From Solirubrobacterales bacterium (GTDB lineage: Bacteria; Actinomycetota; Thermoleophilia; Solirubrobacterales; Solirubrobacteraceae): a DNA stretch of 6,027 bases. Below the pieces are notes generated by a model, which did no database searches, was not told where the DNA came from, and saw nothing but the letters and a program-made list of their open reading frames with translations. Of the stretch, positions 1-4,634 are shown piece by piece (within the stretch, counting starts at the first letter, position 1; each line of letters starts with the position of its first letter). Both the position numbers and the translations under genes were made by a program. Where the stretch lies: NCBI GenBank assembly GCA_016215085.1, contig JACRMD010000200.1, positions 1 through 6,027 on the forward strand, read 5' to 3'.

Positions 1-309
1 GCCGGGCAGCGACGGGCCCAGCGCGAAGCCCATCGGCAGGAAGCGCGAGTTCATCAGCGCCGCCGCGGCCACCGCCGCGCCGACCGTGCCGCCCGAGGCG
101 ATGATCGAGATCGCCGCGAACTGGGCCGAGCCGGCGAAGACGATCGCCGACATCGCGACGACGGCGGCCTCGGGCATCCCGGCCTGCCGCGCGAGCACCG
201 CGAACGAGAGCGACAGCAGGCCACCGGCCAGCGCGAAGGGGAAGCCGGCGCGCAGGCCGGCGCGCCACGACTCGGCGCGGGTGCGATCGGTTGCCTCGAC
301 GGCGCTCAC
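1..309 (-). CDS. azlC: AzlC-family branched-chain amino acid permease, N-terminal part (cut by window edge)
   Basis: AzlC proteins are inner-membrane permeases that, with the small AzlD subunit, export branched-chain amino acids or related compounds. The 103 visible codons read from GTG at 309 down to the window edge. After a polar N-terminus of about 15 residues comes a first hydrophobic segment (about residues 20-40, GFPFALAGGLLSLSFAVLA). It is followed by the family hallmark FAGSAQFAAISI (about 56-67) and a second hydrophobic stretch ending in LMNSRFLPMGFAL, the conserved asparagine/arginine region of AzlC. Family members are usually about 220-250 residues, so more than half of the gene, and any azlD, lies beyond the left edge. 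The GTG start is chosen because no in-frame start nearby gives a better N-terminus. No clear Shine-Dalgarno motif is visible. It is divergent from the globin gene. The family call is firm; the transported substrate is not known. Confidence 0.88.
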   Translation of the reverse strand, partial: MSAVEATDRTRAESWRAGLRAGFPFALAGGLLSLSFAVLARQAGMPEAAVVAMSAIVFAGSAQFAAISIIASGGTVGAAVAAAALMNSRFLPMGFALGPSLPG

Positions 310-331
310 CCGGGCAGCGTGCCAGCCCGGG
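309..331. promoter_or_regulatory. Interrupted inverted repeat at the azlC start
   Basis: CCCGGGC (309-315) and GCCCGGG (325-331) are exact reverse complements separated by nine bases. The left arm begins on the last base of the azlC GTG codon, so on the azlC mRNA the hairpin would lie directly over the initiation region. It could be an operator or a translation-blocking stem. G/C-only arms also arise easily by chance in this genome. Confidence 0.35.
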
Positions 332-387
332 CGCCGCGAGGCCACGACGATCGCTGTCGCGAGGCATGAGCGTCGCTGATCCGTCGG

Positions 388-410
388 TTCTCCACCATCC
401 GGGTGGGGAG
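388..410. other. Short hairpin in the azlC-globin intergenic gap
   Basis: CCACC (392-396) pairs with GGTGG (402-406) around a five-base loop. Read as plus-strand RNA, the stem extends four more pairs (388-391 with 407-410), two of them G-U. It lies about 67 bases upstream of the globin ATG, in the 310-476 gap where I see no gene. There is no T-tract, so it is not a convincing intrinsic terminator. A leader or operator role is only a possibility. Confidence 0.3.
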
Positions 411-476
411 AGCCGCCACCGTCGCCGCAGGCCAGCACCCCTGCCCGGCCGGCCGCCCGGCGGCCATCCTCCGCCC

Positions 477-842
477 ATGTCGATCTACGACCAGCTCGGC
501 GGCACGGAGGCCATCGCCACCGCCGTCGACCGCTTCTACGCGCGCGTCCTCGCCGACGACCTGCTCGCGCCGTACTTCACCACCACCGACATGGCCCGGC
601 AGAAGACGCACATGCGCGCCTTCCTGGCCGTCGCCCTCGGCGGCCCGCAGATCTACGCGGGCCGCGACATGGCCACCGCGCACGCCGGGCTGCGCATCAC
701 CGACGTCGCGTTCGACCGCGTCGTCGTCCACCTCGTCGCGACGCTCGCGTCGCTCGGCGTCGCGGCCGCAACGATCGAGGCCATCGGCGGGCACCTGGCC
801 CCGCTGCGCCGGCAGATCGTGACGGCGAGCGCGGCGGCCTAG
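477..842 (+). CDS. glbN: Truncated hemoglobin, group 1 (trHbN/GlbN-like)
   Basis: This is a small cytoplasmic haem protein of 121 residues, a normal length for group 1 truncated globins. These proteins bind O2 or NO and often serve in NO dioxygenation or oxygen handling. It opens with SIYDQLGG, the usual N-terminus of the family. The distal B10 tyrosine is Tyr21 (DRFYARV). The ALGGP turn lies at 53-57, and the proximal F8 haem ligand is His69 (HAGLRIT). Set against mycobacterial trHbN, position E7 is Gln42 and E11 is Met46, so the usual distal E11 glutamine is missing. The ATG at 477 is chosen because homologues begin at this point. The frame stays open upstream, with an ATG at 366, but that extension is Pro/Arg/Gly-rich and not globin-like. 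No Shine-Dalgarno motif is visible. The Nudix gene follows 11 bases after the stop, so the two probably share a transcript. Confidence 0.93.
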   Translation: MSIYDQLGGTEAIATAVDRFYARVLADDLLAPYFTTTDMARQKTHMRAFLAVALGGPQIYAGRDMATAHAGLRITDVAFDRVVVHLVATLASLGVAAATIEAIGGHLAPLRRQIVTASAAA

Positions 843-853
843 CATCCGCCCTC

Positions 854-1471
854 GTGGCGGAGCTCCTCGACGTCTACGCGGCCGACGGCACGACCCACCT
901 GGGGGTCAAGGACCGCGCCGCCGTCCACCGCGACGGCGACTGGCACCTGGCCTTCCACCTGTGGGTCGTGCGCGCCGGCGGCGTCCTGCTCCAGCGCCGC
1001 GCGCACGACAAGGACAGCTGGCCCGGCTTCCTCGACGCCACGGCGGCCGGCCACCTCGTCGCGGGCGAGACGATCGAGGACGGCCTGCGCGAGGCCGACG
1101 AGGAGCTCGGCGTCAGCTACGCCTTCGCCGACCTCGTGCCGCTCGGGATCCACCGCGTCGACGAGCCGCGGGAGGCCGGGGCCAACCGCGAGCACCAGCA
1201 CGTCTTCGCCGTCCACGACGAGCGCCCGCTGGAGGCGTTCACCGCGTTCGACCGCGACGAGCTCGAGGGGCTCGTGCTCGTCGGCCACGACGCGTTCGCC
1301 GCGCTCGTCGCCGGCGATGGGCCCGTCGCGGCTCGCGACTGGGACGGAGGCGCGGTGCGCGACGTGACGGTGCGTGCCGGCGAGCTCGTCCCGGCGCCCT
1401 ACCTGCGCGCGCTCGCCGGCGAGCTGCGCCGGATCGGGCTCAGCGGGCCAGGAACGGCAGCCGCTCGGTGA
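854..1471 (+). CDS. Nudix hydrolase, Idi/YfcD-like type
   Basis: Nudix enzymes hydrolyse nucleoside diphosphates linked to another group, or other organic pyrophosphates, using divalent metal. The protein has 205 residues from a GTG start. An N-terminal part, LLDVYAADG then KDRAAVHRDGDWHLAFHLW (about 19-37), and the LLQRRAHDKDSWPG segment (45-58) match the subgroup that resembles isopentenyl-diphosphate isomerase and E. coli YfcD. The Nudix box covers residues 66-87, from GHLVAGE to READEELGV, with metal-binding glutamates in READEE (79-84). The box has six residues rather than seven between the first conserved Glu and the REU element. A true isomerase role is not supported; the substrate is unknown. 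The gene follows the globin closely, in the same direction, and its last 32 bases overlap the STAS gene on the other strand. The start is chosen because GTG 854 directly precedes the conserved N-terminal strand. Confidence 0.88.
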   Translation: MAELLDVYAADGTTHLGVKDRAAVHRDGDWHLAFHLWVVRAGGVLLQRRAHDKDSWPGFLDATAAGHLVAGETIEDGLREADEELGVSYAFADLVPLGIHRVDEPREAGANREHQHVFAVHDERPLEAFTAFDRDELEGLVLVGHDAFAALVAGDGPVAARDWDGGAVRDVTVRAGELVPAPYLRALAGELRRIGLSGPGTAAAR

Positions 1472-1808
1472 GCCCGGCGAGGTCGAAGATCCGCATCACC
1501 TCGGGCCGCCCGCGCGTCAGCTCGACCGTGCAGCCCTGACGCGCCGCCTCTCGCGACGCCGAGATCAGTGCCCGCAGGCCGCTGGAGTCCAGGAAGCAGA
1601 GCGCGCGCAGGTCGACCACCAGCGCGTCGCGGTCGGCCGCGAGCTCGACGATGCGGCGCTCGACCTCCGGCGCGGACACGAGGTCCAGCTCGCCGTGCAG
1701 GAGGAGGTGGAGGGTGCCCGCGGCCGGGGCGAGCTCGTGCATGACGAACGGCTCGCACCCGGCCGCGTAGGCGCCCGTCGGTGGGGTGTGACCTTCAGAC
1801 ACGGACAC
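1440..1808 (-). CDS. STAS-domain protein, anti-sigma factor antagonist-like
   Basis: This protein resembles SpoIIAA/RsbV antagonists, which bind a serine-kinase anti-sigma factor and release the sigma factor when unphosphorylated. From GTG 1808 it has 122 residues. The STAS signatures are in order: strand then GELDLVSAPEVE (about 39-50), the central strand ALVVDLRAL, and the phosphorylation loop FLDSSGLRAL (72-81). Ser75 corresponds to the phosphorylated Ser58 of SpoIIAA. The tail, MRIFDLAGLTERLPF, matches the final helix. The start is uncertain: GTG 1808 or GTG 1802 keeps the first strand (CEPFVMHEL), whereas ATG 1742 would cut it off. None has a good Shine-Dalgarno motif. No anti-sigma kinase or phosphatase gene is visible nearby, so its partner is elsewhere. 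Its 3' end overlaps the Nudix gene tail to tail, and it is divergent from the Crp-like regulator. Confidence 0.88.
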   Translation of the reverse strand: MSVSEGHTPPTGAYAAGCEPFVMHELAPAAGTLHLLLHGELDLVSAPEVERRIVELAADRDALVVDLRALCFLDSSGLRALISASREAARQGCTVELTRGRPEVMRIFDLAGLTERLPFLAR

Positions 1809-1857
1809 GACGGTGACAACGCCGGCGCCCGAGCGAGGTTGGACGCGTAGCGATGGG

Positions 1858-1877
1858 GACGTATGGATCCCTACGTC
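1858..1877. promoter_or_regulatory. Nearly perfect 20-bp palindrome, candidate operator for the Crp/Fnr-like regulator
   Basis: GACGTATGGATCCCTACGTC reads the same on both strands except for one pair (T1864/C1871), so nine of ten base pairs are symmetric about 1867/1868. It sits in the gap between the divergent STAS and Crp-like genes and ends just before the GGAG ribosome-binding site. A weak -35/-10-like pair (TTGGAC at 1839-1844, TATGGA at 1862-1867, spacer 17) overlaps it. Binding there could repress the regulator's own promoter. The motif is not the classic Crp or Fnr consensus. Confidence 0.5.
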
Positions 1878-1881
1878 GGAG
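1878..1881 (+). promoter_or_regulatory. Ribosome-binding site that fixes the Crp-like start
   Basis: GGAG lies seven bases before ATG 1889 and is the best Shine-Dalgarno match in the window. It favours ATG 1889 over ATG 1853, which has none and would put the 1858-1877 palindrome inside the coding sequence. It also favours ATG 1889 over GTG 1916. Confidence 0.6.
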
Positions 1882-1888
1882 TGCCGAC

Positions 1889-2650
1889 ATGGGGCGGAAG
1901 GGGTACGCCACAAGCGTGCCGGGGACGCTCATCAGCCTCCTGGACGCCGATCCCGACCTCGCGGGCGGGGACCTCCACGGCGACGACCTCGAGCGCGCGC
2001 GGCTCGCCGCGCGGACGCGGCAGCACGCCCTCAGCCCGGGCGCGTGGGACGCGGTCGCCGCGGTCGAGCCCGACGTCCACCATCGCGGGTTCTTCATCGT
2101 CGACGGCCTGCTGAGCCGCGAGGTGGAGGTGCTCGGCCGCCGCGCGGTCGAGCTGCTCGGCCCGTGCGACGTGCTGCGGCCGTGGAGCTGGGACGAGGAC
2201 GGCCCGCACGTGCAGGCCGAGATCGGCTGGCAGGTGCACGAGCCGACGAAGCTCGCGGTGCTCGACCACGCGCTCATCGCGCGTATCGCGCCGTGGCCGC
2301 AGATCGGCGTCGAGCTCTTCAGCCGCGGGATCCGCCGTGCCCACATCCTGGCCGTCGCGCTGGCCATCGCCCACCACCAGCGCGTCGACGAGCGCCTGCT
2401 GCTGACGCTGTGGCACCTGGCCGAGCGCTTCGGCCGCGTCACGTCCGAGGGCGTCGTCGTGCCGCTGCCGCTCGGCCACCAGCGCCTCGCCGACCTCGTC
2501 GGCGCCCATCGCCCGTCGGTGACCACGGCGATGGGCGACCTGCAGCGCGAGGGCCGCGTCAGCCGGCGCGACGAGGGCCACTGGATCCTGCACGGCCGTC
2601 CGCCCGAGCAGCTGCGCCACCAGCGGCTGGCGACGGCCGCGATGACCTAG
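1889..2650 (+). CDS. Crp/Fnr-family transcriptional regulator (divergent sensor domain)
   Basis: This is a predicted cytoplasmic DNA-binding regulator of 253 residues, close to the family's usual 220-250. After a short lead comes VPGTLISLLDADPDL, then a Crp-like beta-roll (about 60-128) containing the glycine turn LLGPCDVLRPW (89-99). A long helix for dimerisation follows (about 147-182). The C-terminal winged helix-turn-helix (about 193-236) includes HQRLADLVGAHRPSVTTAM, with RPSVTTAMGDLQREG as recognition helix, then a wing ending in GHWILHG. I do not see the Arg-containing cAMP-binding phosphate cassette or the cysteine cluster of Fnr, so the ligand is unknown. The start at ATG 1889 is set by GGAG at 1878-1881. 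Upstream lies a 20-bp palindrome that may be its own operator. Its TAG stop overlaps, within a shared CTAG, the stop of the convergent membrane-protein gene. Confidence 0.85.
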   Translation: MGRKGYATSVPGTLISLLDADPDLAGGDLHGDDLERARLAARTRQHALSPGAWDAVAAVEPDVHHRGFFIVDGLLSREVEVLGRRAVELLGPCDVLRPWSWDEDGPHVQAEIGWQVHEPTKLAVLDHALIARIAPWPQIGVELFSRGIRRAHILAVALAIAHHQRVDERLLLTLWHLAERFGRVTSEGVVVPLPLGHQRLADLVGAHRPSVTTAMGDLQREGRVSRRDEGHWILHGRPPEQLRHQRLATAAMT

Positions 2651-3294
2651 TGGATCGTGTGCCAGCCGCGCACGCGCGGCGCCTTGGCGGTGTCGAAGAC
2701 GAAGAGGAACGCGCCGCCCGCGCCGGTGCGGGCGCGGAACGTCCCCGCGTCGGTCTCGAAGACCACGGTGCCGCCCTTCCGCACGCGGCCGGCGATGATG
2801 CTGCGCCCCGGCTCGCCGATCCCGCCCTCGGCGAAGAACCCCGGGCTGAGATCCAGCCGGCCGCAGAACCCGGGCCGGCCCGCCTGGTAGGGGCGGAAGC
2901 GCCCGTCGCGCACGAGCCCCAGGCGGCCGCCGTCGTCCCGGCCGACCAGCACGCAGTCGTGCCCGGTGCGCGTGGTGTAGACCGCGGCCGACCACGGCAG
3001 GCCGCCCGCCGGGTCCGCCGCCGACACCGCCACCGCCGGCCGCGCCGCCGGCGCGTACTTGCGCGGCATCCGGTCGGGCTGCGTGGGGAGCGGCTCGCCG
3101 GTCGACAGCAGCTCCGCGGTGCCCGCGGCGGCGGCGGCGAGCACCAGCAGCGCCGCCAGGACCAGGACGAGCCGCCGGCGCGGGTCGCGCCGGCGGCGGC
3201 GCCGGGCCGCGACGTCGCGGCGGGCCGCTGCGTGCAGCTGGTCGCCGACGTCGTGCAGCGCGGGGAGCATCGCGGCGCGGTCCTGCGCGCTCAT
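2647..3294 (-). CDS. Single-pass membrane protein coupled to the sigma factor (possible anti-sigma)
   Basis: The function is not recognised from sequence. The 215-residue protein has a short charged N-terminal part (1-30), a run of arginines (about 31-41), and one transmembrane segment (about 42-59, LVLVLAALLVLAAAAAG). The rest, about 155 residues, would lie outside the membrane. That part has two cysteines (Cys114, Cys144) that could form a disulfide, and strand-rich segments such as GGTVVFETDAGTFRART. The topology (positive charge before the segment, N-terminus inside) and the ATGA overlap with the sigma gene fit a membrane-bound anti-sigma factor or signal partner. However, the 40-residue cytoplasmic part is too short for a standard anti-sigma domain, and no His-x3-Cys-x2-Cys zinc motif is present. 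Start ATG 3294 overlaps the sigma stop. The stop codon overlaps that of the Crp-like gene. Existence of the gene is well supported; the regulatory role is inference from position. Confidence 0.8.
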   Translation of the reverse strand: MSAQDRAAMLPALHDVGDQLHAAARRDVAARRRRRRDPRRRLVLVLAALLVLAAAAAGTAELLSTGEPLPTQPDRMPRKYAPAARPAVAVSAADPAGGLPWSAAVYTTRTGHDCVLVGRDDGGRLGLVRDGRFRPYQAGRPGFCGRLDLSPGFFAEGGIGEPGRSIIAGRVRKGGTVVFETDAGTFRARTGAGGAFLFVFDTAKAPRVRGWHTIH

Positions 3295-3899
3295 GCCGCC
3301 CCCTCCAGCTGGCGGGCCGTCGCCGCGCCGAGCGCCTGCGACAGCGCGCGCAGGCCGCGCGAGACCCGCGCGCGGGCGACCTGCTCGCTGACGCCGGTGG
3401 CCGCGGCGACCTCCGCGTAGCCGAGCTCCTGGACGATGCGCAGCTCGACCGCCCGGCGCTGGTCCTCGGGCAGGCCGGCGAGCGCGGCGACGACCCGCGG
3501 CCGCAGCGCGTCCAGCCCCGCCAGCGCCTCGACGCGCTCGAGCTCGTGGTCGGCGAGGTGGGGCACCTCGATGGCCAGCCGCTGCAGCGCGGAGCGCTCC
3601 ACCCGCCCGCGGCGCCAGTAGTGGGCGAGCAGGTGGCGGGCGATCGCGAACAGCCAGCCCTGCTCCTCCTCGTCGGTGCGCCCGCGGTAGCGGTGCCGGC
3701 CCTCCAGCGCGCGGGCGAACGTCTCCGAGGTGAGGTCCAGCGCCAGCTCGGCGTCGAGGACGCGACGCGCGAAGAACACGAGCACGCGCTCCGCATGTGC
3801 GGCGTAGAAGTCGGCGAACGCGTCTGCGTCCTCGCACGAGCGGGCCAGTGCGCCCGCGGCCGGGCCGGCGTCCCGCCGGATGAGGTTGCGCAACGACAC
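3291..3899 (-). CDS. RNA polymerase sigma factor, sigma-70 family, ECF-like
   Basis: This protein directs RNA polymerase core to specific promoters. From GTG 3899 it has 202 residues, a normal ECF length. Region 2 spans about 26-100: DFYAAHAERVLVFFARRV, then ALDLTSETFARAL for core binding and -10 recognition, and GWLFAIARHLLAHYWRR. After a short linker, region 4 spans about 136-190: LAGLPEDQRRAVELRIVQELGYAEVAAATGVSEQVARARV, with its helix-turn-helix for -35 recognition. There is no region 1.1 or 3. The frame remains open to an ATG at 3968, but that codon lies inside the upstream tandem repeat and adds a non-conserved segment, so GTG 3899 is preferred; no Shine-Dalgarno decides it. The stop overlaps the start of the next gene (ATGA), implying coupled translation with the membrane protein. 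The target promoters are unknown. Confidence 0.9.
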   Translation of the reverse strand: MSLRNLIRRDAGPAAGALARSCEDADAFADFYAAHAERVLVFFARRVLDAELALDLTSETFARALEGRHRYRGRTDEEEQGWLFAIARHLLAHYWRRGRVERSALQRLAIEVPHLADHELERVEALAGLDALRPRVVAALAGLPEDQRRAVELRIVQELGYAEVAAATGVSEQVARARVSRGLRALSQALGAATARQLEGAA

Positions 3900-3950
3900 C
3901 GCCAACGCGCAGCATCGCAGAGCGGCCGTCGCACCACTGCGCAATGTTAA

Positions 3951-4025
3951 GGGGCCTGGCCCCTTCATGAAGCTCGTGTTGGGGGCCTGGCCCCTTCATG
4001 AAGCTCGTGTTGGGGGCCTGGCCCC
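3951..4025. repeat. 31-bp tandem repeat, 2.4 exact copies, with a palindromic core
   Basis: Two exact 31-bp units (3951-3981, 3982-4012) are followed by the first 13 bases of a third (4013-4025). Each begins with GGGGCCTGGCCCC, a palindrome with one central base, centred at 3957, 3988 and 4019. Each full unit also contains the palindrome TTCATGAA (3964-3971, 3995-4002), then GCTCGTGTTG. The first core extends to AAGGGGCCTGGCCCCTT (3949-3965). The array fills most of the 134-bp gap between the small ORF's stop and the sigma start. It may terminate the small ORF's transcript, bind a regulator of the sigma operon, or belong to a dispersed genomic repeat family. No insertion-sequence ends or spacers are seen. 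Confidence 0.9.
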
Positions 4026-4033
4026 CGGACGGG

Positions 4034-4207
4034 TTACGCGGCGCGCGGGGCCGGCTGCACGGTGGCCTCGTGGACCGGCGGCCGCGAGGTGTACCAGTAG
4101 GTGAAGTACGCCGCGCGGGAGCCGGCCGGCAGCGTCGCCAGCAGCGCGGCGACGCGTCGCTCGAGCGAGGCCTCGTCCCCGTCGACGAGTCGCATCACGT
4201 GGTCCAT
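4034..4207 (-). CDS. Small hypothetical protein, 57 residues
   Basis: I do not recognise this protein. It reads from ATG 4207 to TAA at 4034-4036. The codons end almost entirely in G or C, as in the surrounding genes, and the composition is balanced rather than the Arg/Ala/Pro-rich pattern of shadow frames, so it is likely real. The middle is a probable helix (DGDEASLERRVAALLATLP). It is followed by an aromatic segment, RAAYFTYWYTSRPPVH (about 31-46), the most distinctive part. There is no signal peptide, transmembrane segment or cysteine. The start is uncertain: ATG 4195 gives a shorter form and ATG 4258 a longer one overlapping the divergent gene; none has a clear Shine-Dalgarno motif. It is divergent from the secreted protein and lies upstream of the sigma operon, separated from it by the tandem repeat. 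Confidence 0.55.
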   Translation of the reverse strand: MDHVMRLVDGDEASLERRVAALLATLPAGSRAAYFTYWYTSRPPVHEATVQPAPRAA

Positions 4208-4241
4208 GGCGCCACGGTAGGCGCGCGCGGGCGGCGCGTCT

Positions 4242-4634
4242 TTGGACCGCCGGTCCATACTGGGCGGCGTGCTCCTCGCCCTCTTCGCGACCGCCGCGGC
4301 GGCCACGGGGTCCTTCGCTGCCGTCAGCGAAGACCGGCGGCGCGTGGTCGTCACCGCGCGCGACGGCGTCGTGGTGCGGGTGCGCGCCGGGCTCGCGCGC
4401 TATCGCTGCGAGGGCTTCGGCGACCTCGGGCCGCAGGTCGTCGACGAGCGCGGGCGCGCGCGGATCGGCGCGGGCGGCCGCTTCGCGTTCCGCGCCGGCG
4501 AGCCCGCGCAGCGGCTCGTCGTCCGCGGCCGGCTGCGCGGCCGCCGCGTGGCGGGCACGCTGCGGGGGAGCGGCACGATCGCCACCGGGCAGCCCTGCGC
4601 GAGCGGCCCGGTGGCGTTCCGCAGCCGTCGCTAG
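4242..4634 (+). CDS. Small secreted protein of unknown function
   Basis: This protein has 130 residues from a TTG start. The N-terminus is a clear signal peptide: DRRS charges, hydrophobic core ILGGVLLALFATAAAATG, and a likely cleavage after SFA (about residue 26). The mature part of about 104 residues is strand-rich and very rich in Arg, Gly and Val. It has two cysteines (Cys56, Cys119) that could bridge, and a C-terminal pattern of alternating strands: VVRGRLRGRRVAGTL, then QPCASGPVAF. I recognise this as the general style of short exported proteins in related actinobacteria, not as a named family. TTG 4242 is preferred over GTG 4269 because only it gives the positively charged signal-peptide end. 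However, TTG lies at the edge of a palindrome, which could instead favour GTG 4269. Its TAG stop overlaps, within a CTAG, the stop of the convergent TrpB2 gene. Confidence 0.7.
   Translation: MDRRSILGGVLLALFATAAAATGSFAAVSEDRRRVVVTARDGVVVRVRAGLARYRCEGFGDLGPQVVDERGRARIGAGGRFAFRAGEPAQRLVVRGRLRGRRVAGTLRGSGTIATGQPCASGPVAFRSRR
4243..4257. promoter_or_regulatory. 15-bp palindrome between divergent genes
   Basis: TGGACCG (4243-4249) and CGGTCCA (4251-4257) are exact complements around C4250. The site lies between the divergent small ORF (start 4207) and secreted protein, overlapping the latter's TTG start codon. The motif GGTCCAT recurs at 4201-4207, over the small ORF's ATG. It could be an operator serving both genes. 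A -10-like CATACT overlaps it at 4256-4261, but no matching -35 is seen. Confidence 0.35.

Noticed and set aside
291..476. N-terminal extension of the globin (ATG 291 or 366)
   Set aside because: The extra sequence is Pro/Arg/Gly-rich and group 1 globins begin near SIYDQLGG.
1813..3420. 535-codon open frame on the plus strand
   Set aside because: It overlaps the Crp-like gene in another frame and is antisense to the sigma operon; Arg/Ala/Pro-rich and without recognisable motifs.
3885..3894. 10-bp palindrome GTTGCGCAAC at the sigma start
   Set aside because: It lies inside the first sigma codons; a 10-bp perfect palindrome is expected several times by chance in 6 kb.
1871..3937. 688-codon open frame on the minus strand
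   Set aside because: It runs antisense through the Crp-like gene and out of frame through the sigma operon, and its product is Arg/Ala/Pro-rich without domains. Long open shadow frames are expected at this GC content.
3900..3968. Longer sigma factor starting at ATG 3968
   Set aside because: The codon lies in the tandem repeat and the added 23 residues do not resemble sigma region 2. GTG 3899 gives a normal ECF length.
3951..4025. Possible CRISPR array
   Set aside because: The units are contiguous and identical with no unique spacers, and no cas genes are present.
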